Shown here: positions 27,655 through 37,494 of the stretch, piece by piece
Layout: every line of letters starts with the position of its first letter
Numbering within the stretch: position 1 is the first letter of the stretch
DNA from: Candidatus Wolfebacteria bacterium
GTDB lineage: Bacteria > Patescibacteriota > Minisyncoccia > Phycocordibacterales > Phycocordibacteraceae
DNA: 45,419 bases
Reading direction: 5' to 3'
Assembly (NCBI GenBank): GCA_002400985.2
Contig: NVRX02000006.1
Location: forward strand, 169,368-214,786
Made by a program: the position numbers and the translations under genes
The notes under the pieces: generated by a model
What the model was told of the DNA's origin: nothing
The model's database searches: none
The model's input: the letters and a program-made list of their open reading frames with translations, nothing else

Positions 27655-27897
27655 TTAAAAATGAAGTGAAATTATGGCAGCTGCTACTGCTGTAACAAGT
27701 ATTGTAAAGGATGCCAAGAAAATAATAAGTAGAAATAAAAATTTCCTATCTACCTGCTCGTCATCCATAACTACCCGTAACCAAGTATGTTTATGCAAAT
27801 TCTTTTTAACAATATATTCAGCGCCAAGAAAAGAAGTTGTGGCGATGATATATAAAAACAAGAAAACGCCTGCCATGAGAAACTGTTGAGCTTCCAT
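27655..27897 (-). CDS. small hypothetical two-TM protein
   Basis: ATG 27897 with SD-like GGAG; hydrophobic segments. Confidence 0.55.
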   Translation of the reverse strand: MEAQQFLMAGVFLFLYIIATTSFLGAEYIVKKNLHKHTWLRVVMDDEQVDRKFLFLLIIFLASFTILVTAVAAAIISLHF

Positions 27898-28018
27898 GTG
27901 TATCTCCATTTCCGAAAAGCGTCGGTGTTCGCTGAGGCAAAGTACCTCGTCTACATACAACCGTACAGTTCTGTTTACTAAACGTCAATAATCTGAGGTA
28001 TTTGCTATACTCATAGCA

Positions 28019-28942
28019 ATGAATGAGAGTACTCAACAAGGACAAAAGATTTTTACCATTGGAGGAATCCTACTTCTCCTTATTGCGTTACTCATTGGCA
28101 TCTCATACCTTGCTCCATCGAAGGCTATTGAAGTAGCCGCTGATCTTGAAATTTCTCTACCAAACCCATATGACGACATAACACTCTCTGCACAAGCAGC
28201 ACTTGTATATGACCTCAACACACAAGAGATACTATTTGGAATAGAAGAAGAGACACAACTTCCACTTGCATCTCTAACAAAACTCCTGAGTACATACCTT
28301 GCAACAAAAGAACTTGGAGAAAATAGGTACATACGCATAACATCTGAAGACCTTCGTACAGAAGGAGACAGTGGACTCTTTGTATCTGAAGTATGGAAAG
28401 TGGGGGACCTGGCTCGGTATACACTCATCTCCTCATCAAATGATGGAGCACATGCACTTACTCGTGCATTGAGTACACAATCAGGGAAAACTCCTGCACT
28501 CTTTCTCTCTCAAGCTGCAGCGGCACTTGCACTCCCTCAAACATTTGCGCTTAACGGAAGTGGGCTTGATACCAGCACACAAATGTCTGGAGCATATGGA
28601 TCTGCGTATGACATAGCAGTACTCCTTGGTGTGATATATAAAGAAAACAGAGATCTGTTGCTTGATAGCTCAAGTGCAACAGCAGTATTTACATCAGCAG
28701 ATGGCTTTACACATGAAGCTAAAAGTACAAACAGTCTTGCAGATACTCTTCCTCTACTTGTAGGGGCAAAGACGGGATACACAGACCTTGCAGGAGGAAA
28801 CTTAGCGGTACTTGTTGAAGTTGCTCCCGGGAGGCCAATTGCTATTGTTGTATTGAGTTCAACACGAGAGGGAAGGTTTACTGATGTAGAGACACTTGTA
28901 GAGAAAACTCTTCAACACTTTACCTATAACCCAGTATTCTAA
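28019..28942 (+). CDS. serine-type D-Ala-D-Ala carboxypeptidase (PBP5/6-like)
   Basis: SLTK, SSN and KTG penicillin-binding motifs; N-terminal TM/signal. Confidence 0.92.
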   Translation: MNESTQQGQKIFTIGGILLLLIALLIGISYLAPSKAIEVAADLEISLPNPYDDITLSAQAALVYDLNTQEILFGIEEETQLPLASLTKLLSTYLATKELGENRYIRITSEDLRTEGDSGLFVSEVWKVGDLARYTLISSSNDGAHALTRALSTQSGKTPALFLSQAAAALALPQTFALNGSGLDTSTQMSGAYGSAYDIAVLLGVIYKENRDLLLDSSSATAVFTSADGFTHEAKSTNSLADTLPLLVGAKTGYTDLAGGNLAVLVEVAPGRPIAIVVLSSTREGRFTDVETLVEKTLQHFTYNPVF

Positions 28943-28960
28943 CTGGTATAGTATATCCAC

Positions 28961-30025
28961 ATGATTGAATCTGAAATTCTAAAAGTATTTGTCCCTGCTA
29001 TCGTTGCTTTTCTCGTAGGTATTGGAGGAGCTCCTGTACTTACTCATTTTTTATACAAACATAAAGCATGGAAAAAGGTTGGTGGAAGAGGTGTTGGTAT
29101 GGGTGGGGGAGCGACACCAATATTTGATTCATTACACGGAGAAGATGAGACAAAAGTGCCTCGTATGGGAGGAATACTCATTTGGGGATCAGTAGCCATT
29201 ACACTTTTTGGTATTTTTATATTTGCACAACTTGCACCCAATACTATTGCAACAGAACTTGATTTTCTTTCTCGAAGCCAAACATGGATACCTGCAGCAC
29301 TCTTCTTTCTAGGAGCGTTTGTTGGTTTAATTAATGATCTCATTGAAGTTGTGCAAGGAAAGGCTGGTCTTAAACTTCCTGCGCGCCTTCTTATTGTTGG
29401 GTCTGCTGCGGCACTTGCTGCTGTATGGTTTTACACAAAACTTGAAGTTACCTCTATTGGGATTCCTTTTGCGGAACCGCTTGAGCTTGGTATATGGATT
29501 ATTCCATTCTTTATCCTTGGAACACTAGTTATTTATGCCAGTGGAGTTATTGATGGAATAGATGGACTCTCAGGTGGAGTGTTCTCTATTATATTTGGGG
29601 CATATGCAGCGTTAGCATTTTTCCAAGGACAATTTGATATTGCCGCTTTCTCCGCAACAATTGCAGGAGCAACACTTGCATTCCTTTGGTTCAATGTGCC
29701 TCCTGCACGTTTTTATATGACAGAGACAGGAACCATGGCACTCACGCTCGCTCTCGCTACCATTGCCATAATGACAGACACCCTTGGAGACGGTATTGGT
29801 ATTGCAGTACTTCCAATCATTGCACTCCCTCTTATTGGTACAGTTATTACAAATGTGATTCAAGTGTTCTCAAAAAAGGTATTTAAGAAAAAAGTATTTA
29901 AGGTTGCACCTATACATCATCACTTTGAAGCAATAGGGTGGCCATCTCATAAAGTTACAATGCGATATTGGATCATTACCCTTATGTTTGCAATTATTGG
30001 CGTAACGATAGCGATCATTGCCTAA
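28961..30025 (+). CDS. mraY: phospho-N-acetylmuramoyl-pentapeptide-transferase
   Basis: VPRMGGILI, INDLIEV, DGIDGLSGGV, APIHHHFE motifs. Confidence 0.96.
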   Translation: MIESEILKVFVPAIVAFLVGIGGAPVLTHFLYKHKAWKKVGGRGVGMGGGATPIFDSLHGEDETKVPRMGGILIWGSVAITLFGIFIFAQLAPNTIATELDFLSRSQTWIPAALFFLGAFVGLINDLIEVVQGKAGLKLPARLLIVGSAAALAAVWFYTKLEVTSIGIPFAEPLELGIWIIPFFILGTLVIYASGVIDGIDGLSGGVFSIIFGAYAALAFFQGQFDIAAFSATIAGATLAFLWFNVPPARFYMTETGTMALTLALATIAIMTDTLGDGIGIAVLPIIALPLIGTVITNVIQVFSKKVFKKKVFKVAPIHHHFEAIGWPSHKVTMRYWIITLMFAIIGVTIAIIA

Positions 30026-31124
30026 CATACTTAAAAAGGTAGATAAAACATTCCTCATTACCGTGGGGATTCTTGTTATTATCGGTTTCTTTACCTTCTC
30101 CTCTGCGAGCTTGGGACTCCTTCCTAGAGAAAGTGTCTCAGTATCAAAGCTTTTTGCTACACAGCTCATCCTAGGACTCCTCCTGGGGAGTATCGCACTA
30201 ACCATAACCCTCTTTATTCCTCATAAGTTCTATAAGCGTGTAGCATTCTATGGATACATAGCTGCAGTAGCTGCAACAACACTTGTATTTGTCCCTGGTC
30301 TTGGAATAACAGCCAATGGAGCAACGAGGTGGCTTGATCTTGGAGGATTTTCTATACAGCCTGCAGAGTTCTTAAAAATTGGATTGGTATTATATTTGGC
30401 TACATATCTATCTGCTGCAAAGTCACGTATAAAGTTTATGCGTACAGGACTTATTCCTTTTTCTATAATCCTTGGTATTCCCGTACTGATACTTCTCCTT
30501 CAGCCAGATACAGGGACTGCGCTTGTACTTATTGCAACAGCAATAGCAATGTACTTTGCAGCTGGTGCACCATGGAGAGATATAGGACTCCTTGGTCTTG
30601 GAGGTGTGTTGGGGCTTGGAGTGTTAGCTGCCTTCCGTCCATACGTACTTGAGAGGTTTATGACATTCTTGCAACCAGGGAGTGATCCACTCGGTGCCAG
30701 CTACCAAATACAACAATCTCTCATTGCTATTGGTTCTGGAGGAATCTTTGGGAGGGGAATAGGGCAGAGTGTACAAAAGTTTAGTTATCTTCCAGAGCCT
30801 GTAGGGGACTCAGTGTTTGCGGTATTTGCTGAAGAAGTTGGATTTATTGGTGCATTAATACTTCTTGCTCTCTTTGTTGCACTCTTTACCAGAGGTATGA
30901 ATATAGCAACACGAGCACCCAATCAATTCACAGCCCTTGTTGTTGTTGGAATAGTTTCTTCTATTACATTCCAGTCTATATTGAATATAGGTGCAATGCT
31001 GGGCGTATTCCCCCTAACAGGGCTTCCTTTGATTTTTGTTAGCCATGGAGGGACAGCCCTCTTGGTTGCTTTGGCTTCTGTTGGTATCATTCTTCATATA
31101 TCGGCGCATAGCAAGAAGGGGTAA
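30018..31124 (+). CDS. ftsW: FtsW/RodA/SpoVE family (cell division protein FtsW)
   Basis: NGATRWLDLGGFSIQPAEFLKIGLVLYLA, multi-TM; TTG start at 30018 overlapping mraY. Confidence 0.93.
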   Translation: MPNILKKVDKTFLITVGILVIIGFFTFSSASLGLLPRESVSVSKLFATQLILGLLLGSIALTITLFIPHKFYKRVAFYGYIAAVAATTLVFVPGLGITANGATRWLDLGGFSIQPAEFLKIGLVLYLATYLSAAKSRIKFMRTGLIPFSIILGIPVLILLLQPDTGTALVLIATAIAMYFAAGAPWRDIGLLGLGGVLGLGVLAAFRPYVLERFMTFLQPGSDPLGASYQIQQSLIAIGSGGIFGRGIGQSVQKFSYLPEPVGDSVFAVFAEEVGFIGALILLALFVALFTRGMNIATRAPNQFTALVVVGIVSSITFQSILNIGAMLGVFPLTGLPLIFVSHGGTALLVALASVGIILHISAHSKKG

Positions 31125-31142
31125 ACCGTCGTCACTAATAAA

Positions 31143-32006
31143 ATGACCGTAGTAATAGGACAACATTTTTTTGAAGGAGTAATAATAATAGCTGATAGTA
31201 GATCTAGCATTCAAAAAAATGGAGCTGTTGTTCCTTGGAGAGATAACACTCAAAAGATATTCTTTTTAACAAAAGATATCGTCATTAGTTTTGCAGGAGA
31301 CGTTGAATTTGCAGGAGCTATCATTTCTTTCCTTTCAGATCAAATTAATAAAAGACCTAAGTTAGGTATATTAAGTATTTTTATAACCAAAGGTCCGCGA
31401 CTTATAAAATATGCTTACAACTTACTTTCAAATAAAAAAGGTTTCCGTGATGTTGGTTTTATAATTGCTGGGATAGATCCAAAAAGACCTGCACGAGTCA
31501 ATGACTCTAACGGTAAGCAAACTGGTTATATTAATATTTATGATAAAAAAGTTCTAAAAGTTGTTTCTCCAGATTTTGAAACTCAAGAAGCAACCATTAA
31601 AAATCCTTTTGTAATTATGGGAAGTGGAGAACAAGGGATTGAAGGTTTGGAAAAAGATTTTCAAAAACTTCAATTTGGACAATTTTCTAACAACTTAGCT
31701 TTTCAGGCAGTAATAATAGAAACCTCTCTGCGTAAAAAAATAGAATCTCTAGGAATTGATACAGTAGGAGGTCTCTCTCAAATTGCAATAATTGATAGCC
31801 AAGGAGCAAGATTCCAAGGGTATCAAGGAAAGAGAGACCCTTTTGAAGATGGCGATCTGAATGTTGAAATGATCGTTGAAAATGGAAGATTTATTCAAAA
31901 GGATCTCAAAACCGGAAAGGAAATAAAACTTCTTTATCCTCCAGAAGTATTGAGTGTAAATGAGGATGGTAGTGACTTATTTGCAGAACTTGATAATCTA
32001 AAATAA
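31143..32006 (+). CDS. proteasome-beta-like N-terminal-nucleophile hydrolase
   Basis: M-T1VVIG...IIIAD17SR, ...NTQK-IFF, VIMGSGEQGIEGLE (GSG motif), GIDTVGGLSQIAIID (D-x-x-GG motif). Confidence 0.75.
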   Translation: MTVVIGQHFFEGVIIIADSRSSIQKNGAVVPWRDNTQKIFFLTKDIVISFAGDVEFAGAIISFLSDQINKRPKLGILSIFITKGPRLIKYAYNLLSNKKGFRDVGFIIAGIDPKRPARVNDSNGKQTGYINIYDKKVLKVVSPDFETQEATIKNPFVIMGSGEQGIEGLEKDFQKLQFGQFSNNLAFQAVIIETSLRKKIESLGIDTVGGLSQIAIIDSQGARFQGYQGKRDPFEDGDLNVEMIVENGRFIQKDLKTGKEIKLLYPPEVLSVNEDGSDLFAELDNLK

Positions 32007-32008
32007 TA

Positions 32009-32671
32009 ATGGAGTCTGAAACAGTAAATTTTCAAGCTTGGAACACAGTAATTCTTGCAATAACAGCTTTGGTCATCTGGGCTTATACTTTTGAAGCTCA
32101 AAAAAGTAATGAGATACAAGAGCGTCCTTTGCTTGATTTTTATATTAAAAAAACAAGTACTGGCGCAAACACTGATCTACTTTTTTATATTAGAAATATA
32201 AGTAAACGCACAGCGTTTAATATAGAAATTGAATCAATAAGAACACATGGAAATTTTATTTACACTCCAAACATGGAAGATGAGGTGAACATGAGAGTCT
32301 CTCCACTATCAGAGGAAGAGATTAGATTTTGGATCAAAATGCCTGACAATGCCACTCAAATCTACCCTACAATTACTGGCGTTCAATCTTTAATTTCCAG
32401 ACTCTTTTGTATAGATGCTAATCTTGCGAATGAGCAACTTCGCAAGATTGGAGGTTTATTTGTAGTTAATTTCCAAGCTGCTAATGGAAAATTTTACCAT
32501 GAAGTTTTTCGATTTTACCCACCGCTAACACTTATTTTTGATAGCGACTTAATAGTTCAATTTGTAACAGGAGGTAGTGGTAAAATAACAAAAGCAGAAG
32601 CTTTAGCAGAAGCTGAAACAATGCCACTATTAAAACATGCAGCAGAACGTAACACGCAAGATTTAGTATAA
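32009..32671 (+). CDS. hypothetical single-TM protein, probable partner of the upstream gene
   Basis: N-terminal TM, soluble domain; starts 2 nt after the upstream stop. Confidence 0.65.
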   Translation: MESETVNFQAWNTVILAITALVIWAYTFEAQKSNEIQERPLLDFYIKKTSTGANTDLLFYIRNISKRTAFNIEIESIRTHGNFIYTPNMEDEVNMRVSPLSEEEIRFWIKMPDNATQIYPTITGVQSLISRLFCIDANLANEQLRKIGGLFVVNFQAANGKFYHEVFRFYPPLTLIFDSDLIVQFVTGGSGKITKAEALAEAETMPLLKHAAERNTQDLV

Positions 32672-32679
32672 TAAACAAC

Positions 32680-33825
32680 ATGAAAATCGCACTAACAGGA
32701 GGAGGATCAGGAGGGCACTTTTATCCACTTATAGCAGTAGCGGAGGAAATCCGTGCTATTGAAGATGAAAGGCACCTCGTACCACCCAAACTCTTCTATT
32801 TCGCGCCATCTCCATATAACAAACAAGCACTCTTTGAAAATGACATTGAGTTTGTGAGAATACCCGCAGGGAAGGTATATAGGTATTTCAATATAAAAAC
32901 CTTCACGGGTATCTTCGTAACACTATGGGGAACACTCATTGCGCTATGGACGCTCTTTCGTATATACCCAGACGTTATCTTCTCTAAAGGAAGCTTTGCG
33001 AGTGTGCCCGTAACACTTGCTGCACGAGTACTCCGTATCCCTTTAATAATCCATGATTCAGATGCAAAGCCAGGGAGAGCAAACCTTTTGGCAAGTAAGC
33101 AAGCATTCCGTATTGCGGTGTCATTCCCAGACACAACAAAGTACTGGCCAGAGAAAGTACACGCAAAGATTGCATACACGGGGACACCAGTGCGAAAAGC
33201 ACTCCATACTCTAGATGGGGAAGGTGCACGAGAGTATTTGAATATAAAAGACAATCTTCCTGTTGTATTGGTTGTAACAGGATCTTTGGGAAGTCAGTAT
33301 GTAAATCAGGTGGTGGTAGATGCGCTAACAACAATACTTCCTAAAGCACATGTAATACACCAAACAGGGAAGAACCTCTTTAAAGGAGTGAAGGCACGAA
33401 CAGGTGTAATACTGCATGAGAAAGAATATAAGGATAGATACCATGTACAGCCATACCTTTCAGCGAGTGCACTGCAACAAGCAGCAAGTATTGCTGATGT
33501 AATAATATCTAGATCTGGAGCAACTGCTTTATCTGAGTTTGCTCTATGGGGGAAGCCTTCAATCCTTATCCCTATACCTGAGAAGGTATCCCATGATCAG
33601 CGTACAAATGCATACGCATACGCAAAGAGTGGAGCTGCTGTTGTATTAGAGCAAGAAAATATGAGTCCAGGCATCTTGGCTTCTCAAGCACTTTCTATAA
33701 TTTCAGACAATAACAAGAAGCTGGTTATGGGCTCAGCCGCAAAACACTTTGCACGCCCTGATGCAGGGAAGGTAATAGCAGAGGAACTAGTACGTATAGG
33801 CCTTGAACACGACTCGAAGGAATAA
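32680..33825 (+). CDS. murG: UDP-GlcNAc--lipid II GlcNAc transferase
   Basis: ALTGGGSGGHFYPLIAVAEEI, GT28 C-terminal domain SRSGATALSEFALWGKPSILIPIP. Confidence 0.95.
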   Translation: MKIALTGGGSGGHFYPLIAVAEEIRAIEDERHLVPPKLFYFAPSPYNKQALFENDIEFVRIPAGKVYRYFNIKTFTGIFVTLWGTLIALWTLFRIYPDVIFSKGSFASVPVTLAARVLRIPLIIHDSDAKPGRANLLASKQAFRIAVSFPDTTKYWPEKVHAKIAYTGTPVRKALHTLDGEGAREYLNIKDNLPVVLVVTGSLGSQYVNQVVVDALTTILPKAHVIHQTGKNLFKGVKARTGVILHEKEYKDRYHVQPYLSASALQQAASIADVIISRSGATALSEFALWGKPSILIPIPEKVSHDQRTNAYAYAKSGAAVVLEQENMSPGILASQALSIISDNNKKLVMGSAAKHFARPDAGKVIAEELVRIGLEHDSKE

Positions 33826-33826
33826 C

Positions 33827-33858
33827 AAAAGCCCCGCACATGATATGTAGGGCTTTTT
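33827..33858. terminator. intrinsic terminator after murG
   Basis: AAAAGCCC...GGGCTTTT + T tract. Confidence 0.8.
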
Positions 33859-33880
33859 TGTAGATTTAATTAAAGAGTTT

Positions 33881-34165
33881 TTATGGCCAGTTATTTTCAG
33901 CCATTTCTCCAAAGTTCTCATACTTGCGGCATGAGGTCTTTTCCTTTTTGAGACCCCTAAATATAAGAACGGATCCCATAAATAGGACAGTAGAGATAAT
34001 GGCAGTGATCGTTGGGACAATCCCCCCGAACACACCTTGGTTCTCCACAGGATATAACATGTTAAGTCCTGCGAGTACTGACATAGCAAAAAATGCAAGT
34101 GCCAGAAGAAAGATAAAACAAGCTGCTCCTAACTCTAAATTAAGTTGTATTTTTTCAAGTGACAT
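33881..34165 (-). CDS. small hypothetical two-TM protein
   Basis: SD GAAGGAGGC just upstream of MSLEKIQ start; two hydrophobic segments (start position uncertain by about 1 nt). Confidence 0.55.
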   Translation of the reverse strand: MSLEKIQLNLELGAACFIFLLALAFFAMSVLAGLNMLYPVENQGVFGGIVPTITAIISTVLFMGSVLIFRGLKKEKTSCRKYENFGEMAENNWP

Positions 34166-34297
34166 CGCTGCCTCCTTCAAATTTTCATGTTTCTAGTTCT
34201 AATCAAGAATATATCACACATATTGTCTTTTGTCAAAGTAGAAGTATGTGGTACTTTATAAACAGAAATTTAACACAAACAAAGTGGAGAATGTCTA

Positions 34298-34696
34298 ATG
34301 ACATACGAAAACTACGCAGTAGCAACATTAGTTTTTGGCCCAACGGATATATTTCCAATGATCATGAACTTAAAAGGCTCGTCTGTACTTTATTGGAAAT
34401 TTCCAGAAGGACGAGGCAAAGAAGGAGAAGCTCCTGAAGAAACAGCTATACGAAAAGTGAAAGAAGAAACTGGTTTAATAATTAAAGACCGCATTGCACT
34501 ACTCGCTAAGAGAACCAGAAAGACTCATGTACTTTATTTCTTTCTTGCACAAACTGAATCTTTCGACACCTTGATAGAACAGGGCGAACACGGTGAATAC
34601 GTAGAAATGTTTACTGAGGGTGGAATTCTTCGGAACAGAACCTTCTTTGGTTTACACAGAGAGTTTCTAGAGCAGATACGGGACAAATATCCGTAA
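34298..34696 (+). CDS. NUDIX hydrolase
   Basis: Nudix-box-like GRGKEGEAPEETAIRKVKEETGLI. Confidence 0.85.
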   Translation: MTYENYAVATLVFGPTDIFPMIMNLKGSSVLYWKFPEGRGKEGEAPEETAIRKVKEETGLIIKDRIALLAKRTRKTHVLYFFLAQTESFDTLIEQGEHGEYVEMFTEGGILRNRTFFGLHREFLEQIRDKYP

Positions 34697-34719
34697 CCCT
34701 CTATATAAAATCAAAACAT

Positions 34720-34748
34720 CGGGTACGCAATTGCGTGCCCGGTTTTTA
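34720..34748 (+). terminator. intrinsic terminator
   Basis: CGGGTACGC-AATT-GCGTGCCCG + T tract. Confidence 0.8.
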
Positions 34749-35000
34749 TTTATTTATCATCTTCTTAAGATCCTCAACCATCTTGCGCATTTCCCGTTCA
34801 GTATTAGAACGCTCTGTTGTAAGTGTTAGAAGACCTCTCTCAATTGCATCGTATTCAGCTTCTAGTTTTCTAACAGTGTCCTTTGCTTTTGTAACCTCTC
34901 TTTCTTTTGAAGTTTTCTTGAGCTCCATTTGCTGCATTTCTCTTCCTTTTTTATCAAAGTCTCTTTTTAGAGTCTCCATCGCTTGTTTTGATACATTCAT
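34746..35000 (-). CDS. small coiled-coil hypothetical protein
   Basis: charged heptad-like ORF (MNVSKQAMETLKRDFDKKGREMQQMELKKTSKE...). Confidence 0.55.
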   Translation of the reverse strand: MNVSKQAMETLKRDFDKKGREMQQMELKKTSKEREVTKAKDTVRKLEAEYDAIERGLLTLTTERSNTEREMRKMVEDLKKMINK

Positions 35001-35091
35001 ATTTTAATGCCTATCTATAATGTATCTAGTATAACGCCAAAATGATAAAACAGTTTTACATACAACCCCTGTACCTGTTATTATTTAATCC

Positions 35092-35631
35092 ATGAAAAAA
35101 CTTCTCATACTTATAGTACTTGTACTCATTGCAGGATTTGGATACTACGCAATCTCTCCACTCTTTGATGTACAGGAGGTAGACGATGCACTCCCAGAGG
35201 TGGCAAGTGGTGTTGAAAAACTAACACCAGTACAGAAAGAAGAAATGGACGCACTTATAGTAGAGGCAAACAAAGAACCTATTGTAGAAATGGAAGAGGT
35301 AATGCCTGAAATGATTAGTGTTTCAAAAGCTTTTCCTGTTATGGGGACGTTTGGGCACCCTGCAAGTGGAAGCGTAAGAGTTATAAAAAGTTCAGGGGAG
35401 ACTATTCTTCGTTTTGAAGACTTTGAAACAATCAACGGGCCAAACCTTCACTTGTATCTAAGCAAAGATCTTGAAGCGGAAGATTTTATTGATCTAGGAG
35501 CTATACGTGGTACAAAAGGAAATATTAACTATACTGTTCCTGAGGGAGTAGACCTTTCTGAATACAGATATGTGATGTACTGGTGTGTGCCATTCTCTGT
35601 ACTCTTTAACTACGCAGAAATATATGAATAA
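35092..35631 (+). CDS. DM13-domain protein with N-terminal membrane anchor
   Basis: GHPASGSVRVIKSSGETILRFEDFETINGPNLHLYLSKD...YVMYWCVPFSVLFNYAEI. Confidence 0.82.
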   Translation: MKKLLILIVLVLIAGFGYYAISPLFDVQEVDDALPEVASGVEKLTPVQKEEMDALIVEANKEPIVEMEEVMPEMISVSKAFPVMGTFGHPASGSVRVIKSSGETILRFEDFETINGPNLHLYLSKDLEAEDFIDLGAIRGTKGNINYTVPEGVDLSEYRYVMYWCVPFSVLFNYAEIYE

Positions 35632-36949
35632 AATACGAACACGAATAGCGCCATCTCCAACAGGAGTACTCCACATGGGTACTGCACGTACCGCACTGGT
35701 AAACTATCTCTTTGCAAAAAAGATGGGAGGTGAATTTTTAATACGAATTGAAGATACAGACAAAGAACGAAGCACCAAGGAATTTGAAACAAACATCCTT
35801 GATGGGCTTGATTGGCTTGGATTGCAACACGATGCACTGTCTAGGCAAAGCGAGGATTTAAAACACCATACAGATGCAATAGCAAAACTTATTGAAAGTG
35901 GCGCAGCGTATGAAAGTGAGGAAGATAGTAAAAGGGAAGAGGGAAAGAAAGTAACCATAGTACGGCTAAAGAACCCTGGAAAGAAAATAACCTTTAATGA
36001 TCTCATCCGTGGAGATGTGACATTTGATACTACAGACCTTGGAGACTTTGTAATTGCGAGAAGCGTAACAGACCCTCTATACCACCTTGCGGTTGTTGTA
36101 GATGATGAGCGATCAAAAATAACTCACGTAATACGAGGAGAAGACCACATCTCAAACACTCCACGACAAATACTCATACAAGAAGCCCTTGGGTATGAGC
36201 GACCGCTATACGCACACCTTCCTCTTATACTTGGAGAAGATAAATCAAAACTCTCAAAGAGACATGGGGCAACATCAGTAGATGATTATAAAGAGATGGG
36301 ATACACCAAAGATGCATTCCTAAACTATCTTGCACTCCTTGGATGGCACCCAACAGACGAACAAGAGATATTCACGCTCGTTGAACTCGTAAAAGAATTT
36401 GATATTGCACGAGTACAGAAGGGAGGTGCAATCTTTTCTGTAGAAAAATTAGATTGGATAAATAAGCATCACATAGAGAAGCTTTCAGATGAGGCATACT
36501 TCGTAGGACTTGATCTCTCAGAAATAATAACGCTCCCCCAATACTCAGACGAAAGAATGAGCATGGTACTTCCTCTAGTGCGAGAAAGACTTCATAAGTT
36601 TGGTGATTTTGAACATGAAGAAATTGCATTCTTTTTTGATACGCCAACATACAAAACAGAAAACCTACTCTTTAAAGGCAAGGGTGATATCGCAGATACC
36701 AAAAAGCACCTTGAGCACGTACGTAAAACACTTTCAGAGCTTGGAAATGACGCATGGAGCGATACAGAAGTACTTAAAGCATCAATATGGGACTATGCAA
36801 GTGAAGTAGGGAGGGGGGACGTTCTGTGGCCTTTGCGATATTGTCTTTCTGGACGTGATAAATCACCAGATCCTTTTACAATTCTTCCTATTCTTGGAAA
36901 AGAAGAGTCTTTGAAGAGAATTGACACAGCACTTGAGGATATTGTGTAA
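35624..36949 (+). CDS. gltX: glutamyl-tRNA synthetase
   Basis: TRIAPSPTGVLHMGTARTAL, KLSKRHGATSV. Confidence 0.95.
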   Translation: MNKIRTRIAPSPTGVLHMGTARTALVNYLFAKKMGGEFLIRIEDTDKERSTKEFETNILDGLDWLGLQHDALSRQSEDLKHHTDAIAKLIESGAAYESEEDSKREEGKKVTIVRLKNPGKKITFNDLIRGDVTFDTTDLGDFVIARSVTDPLYHLAVVVDDERSKITHVIRGEDHISNTPRQILIQEALGYERPLYAHLPLILGEDKSKLSKRHGATSVDDYKEMGYTKDAFLNYLALLGWHPTDEQEIFTLVELVKEFDIARVQKGGAIFSVEKLDWINKHHIEKLSDEAYFVGLDLSEIITLPQYSDERMSMVLPLVRERLHKFGDFEHEEIAFFFDTPTYKTENLLFKGKGDIADTKKHLEHVRKTLSELGNDAWSDTEVLKASIWDYASEVGRGDVLWPLRYCLSGRDKSPDPFTILPILGKEESLKRIDTALEDIV

Positions 36950-36996
36950 TTAGTGTATATATAGAGATAGCTTGAACATTGAAAAGGAGAAAGCTT

Positions 36997-37476
36997 ATGG
37001 GAATACTTGTATGTCAGTCAATGACACGATTACTTGCCATGTCACCACCAAGGCTTGAACTAGGACCTTATAAAGTTCTTTTTCACACCAGAAACTCTCA
37101 TGTCATTTTGCAAAAAATGAACATTCGTCCATTTGGCGATCTTAAGAAGCTTAGTCATGACGGAAAATTTCTAACAGTTTGCGACGCAAAATACAAAACA
37201 GGACTCCGTTTTGTAAACGGAACAGCACCTGAAACACTGTTGCAACCCTTGCTTCAGCATTTTATTCCAGAACCATGGAAACAGTTCCGATTATTTTTTC
37301 TTGGAACCACTTTTTCTTCACTTGAAAAAGGCCAGGAGGAGACTCAATGGGTTCGATGTTTTTTTTGGAATAAGAGAGAACGAGTTTGGGCTTTGCAATT
37401 TGCAAGGCTAGACAAGGTGTTCGATCTTATCCATTCCAAAGATCTGGGAATTCACAAGGTGGTGACCTTAAATTAA
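36997..37476 (+). CDS. hypothetical protein
   Basis: ORF with AAGGAG SD 7 nt upstream of ATG 36997. Confidence 0.55.
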   Translation: MGILVCQSMTRLLAMSPPRLELGPYKVLFHTRNSHVILQKMNIRPFGDLKKLSHDGKFLTVCDAKYKTGLRFVNGTAPETLLQPLLQHFIPEPWKQFRLFFLGTTFSSLEKGQEETQWVRCFFWNKRERVWALQFARLDKVFDLIHSKDLGIHKVVTLN

Positions 37477-37494
37477 CGCAGTTTAAGTACTGCT

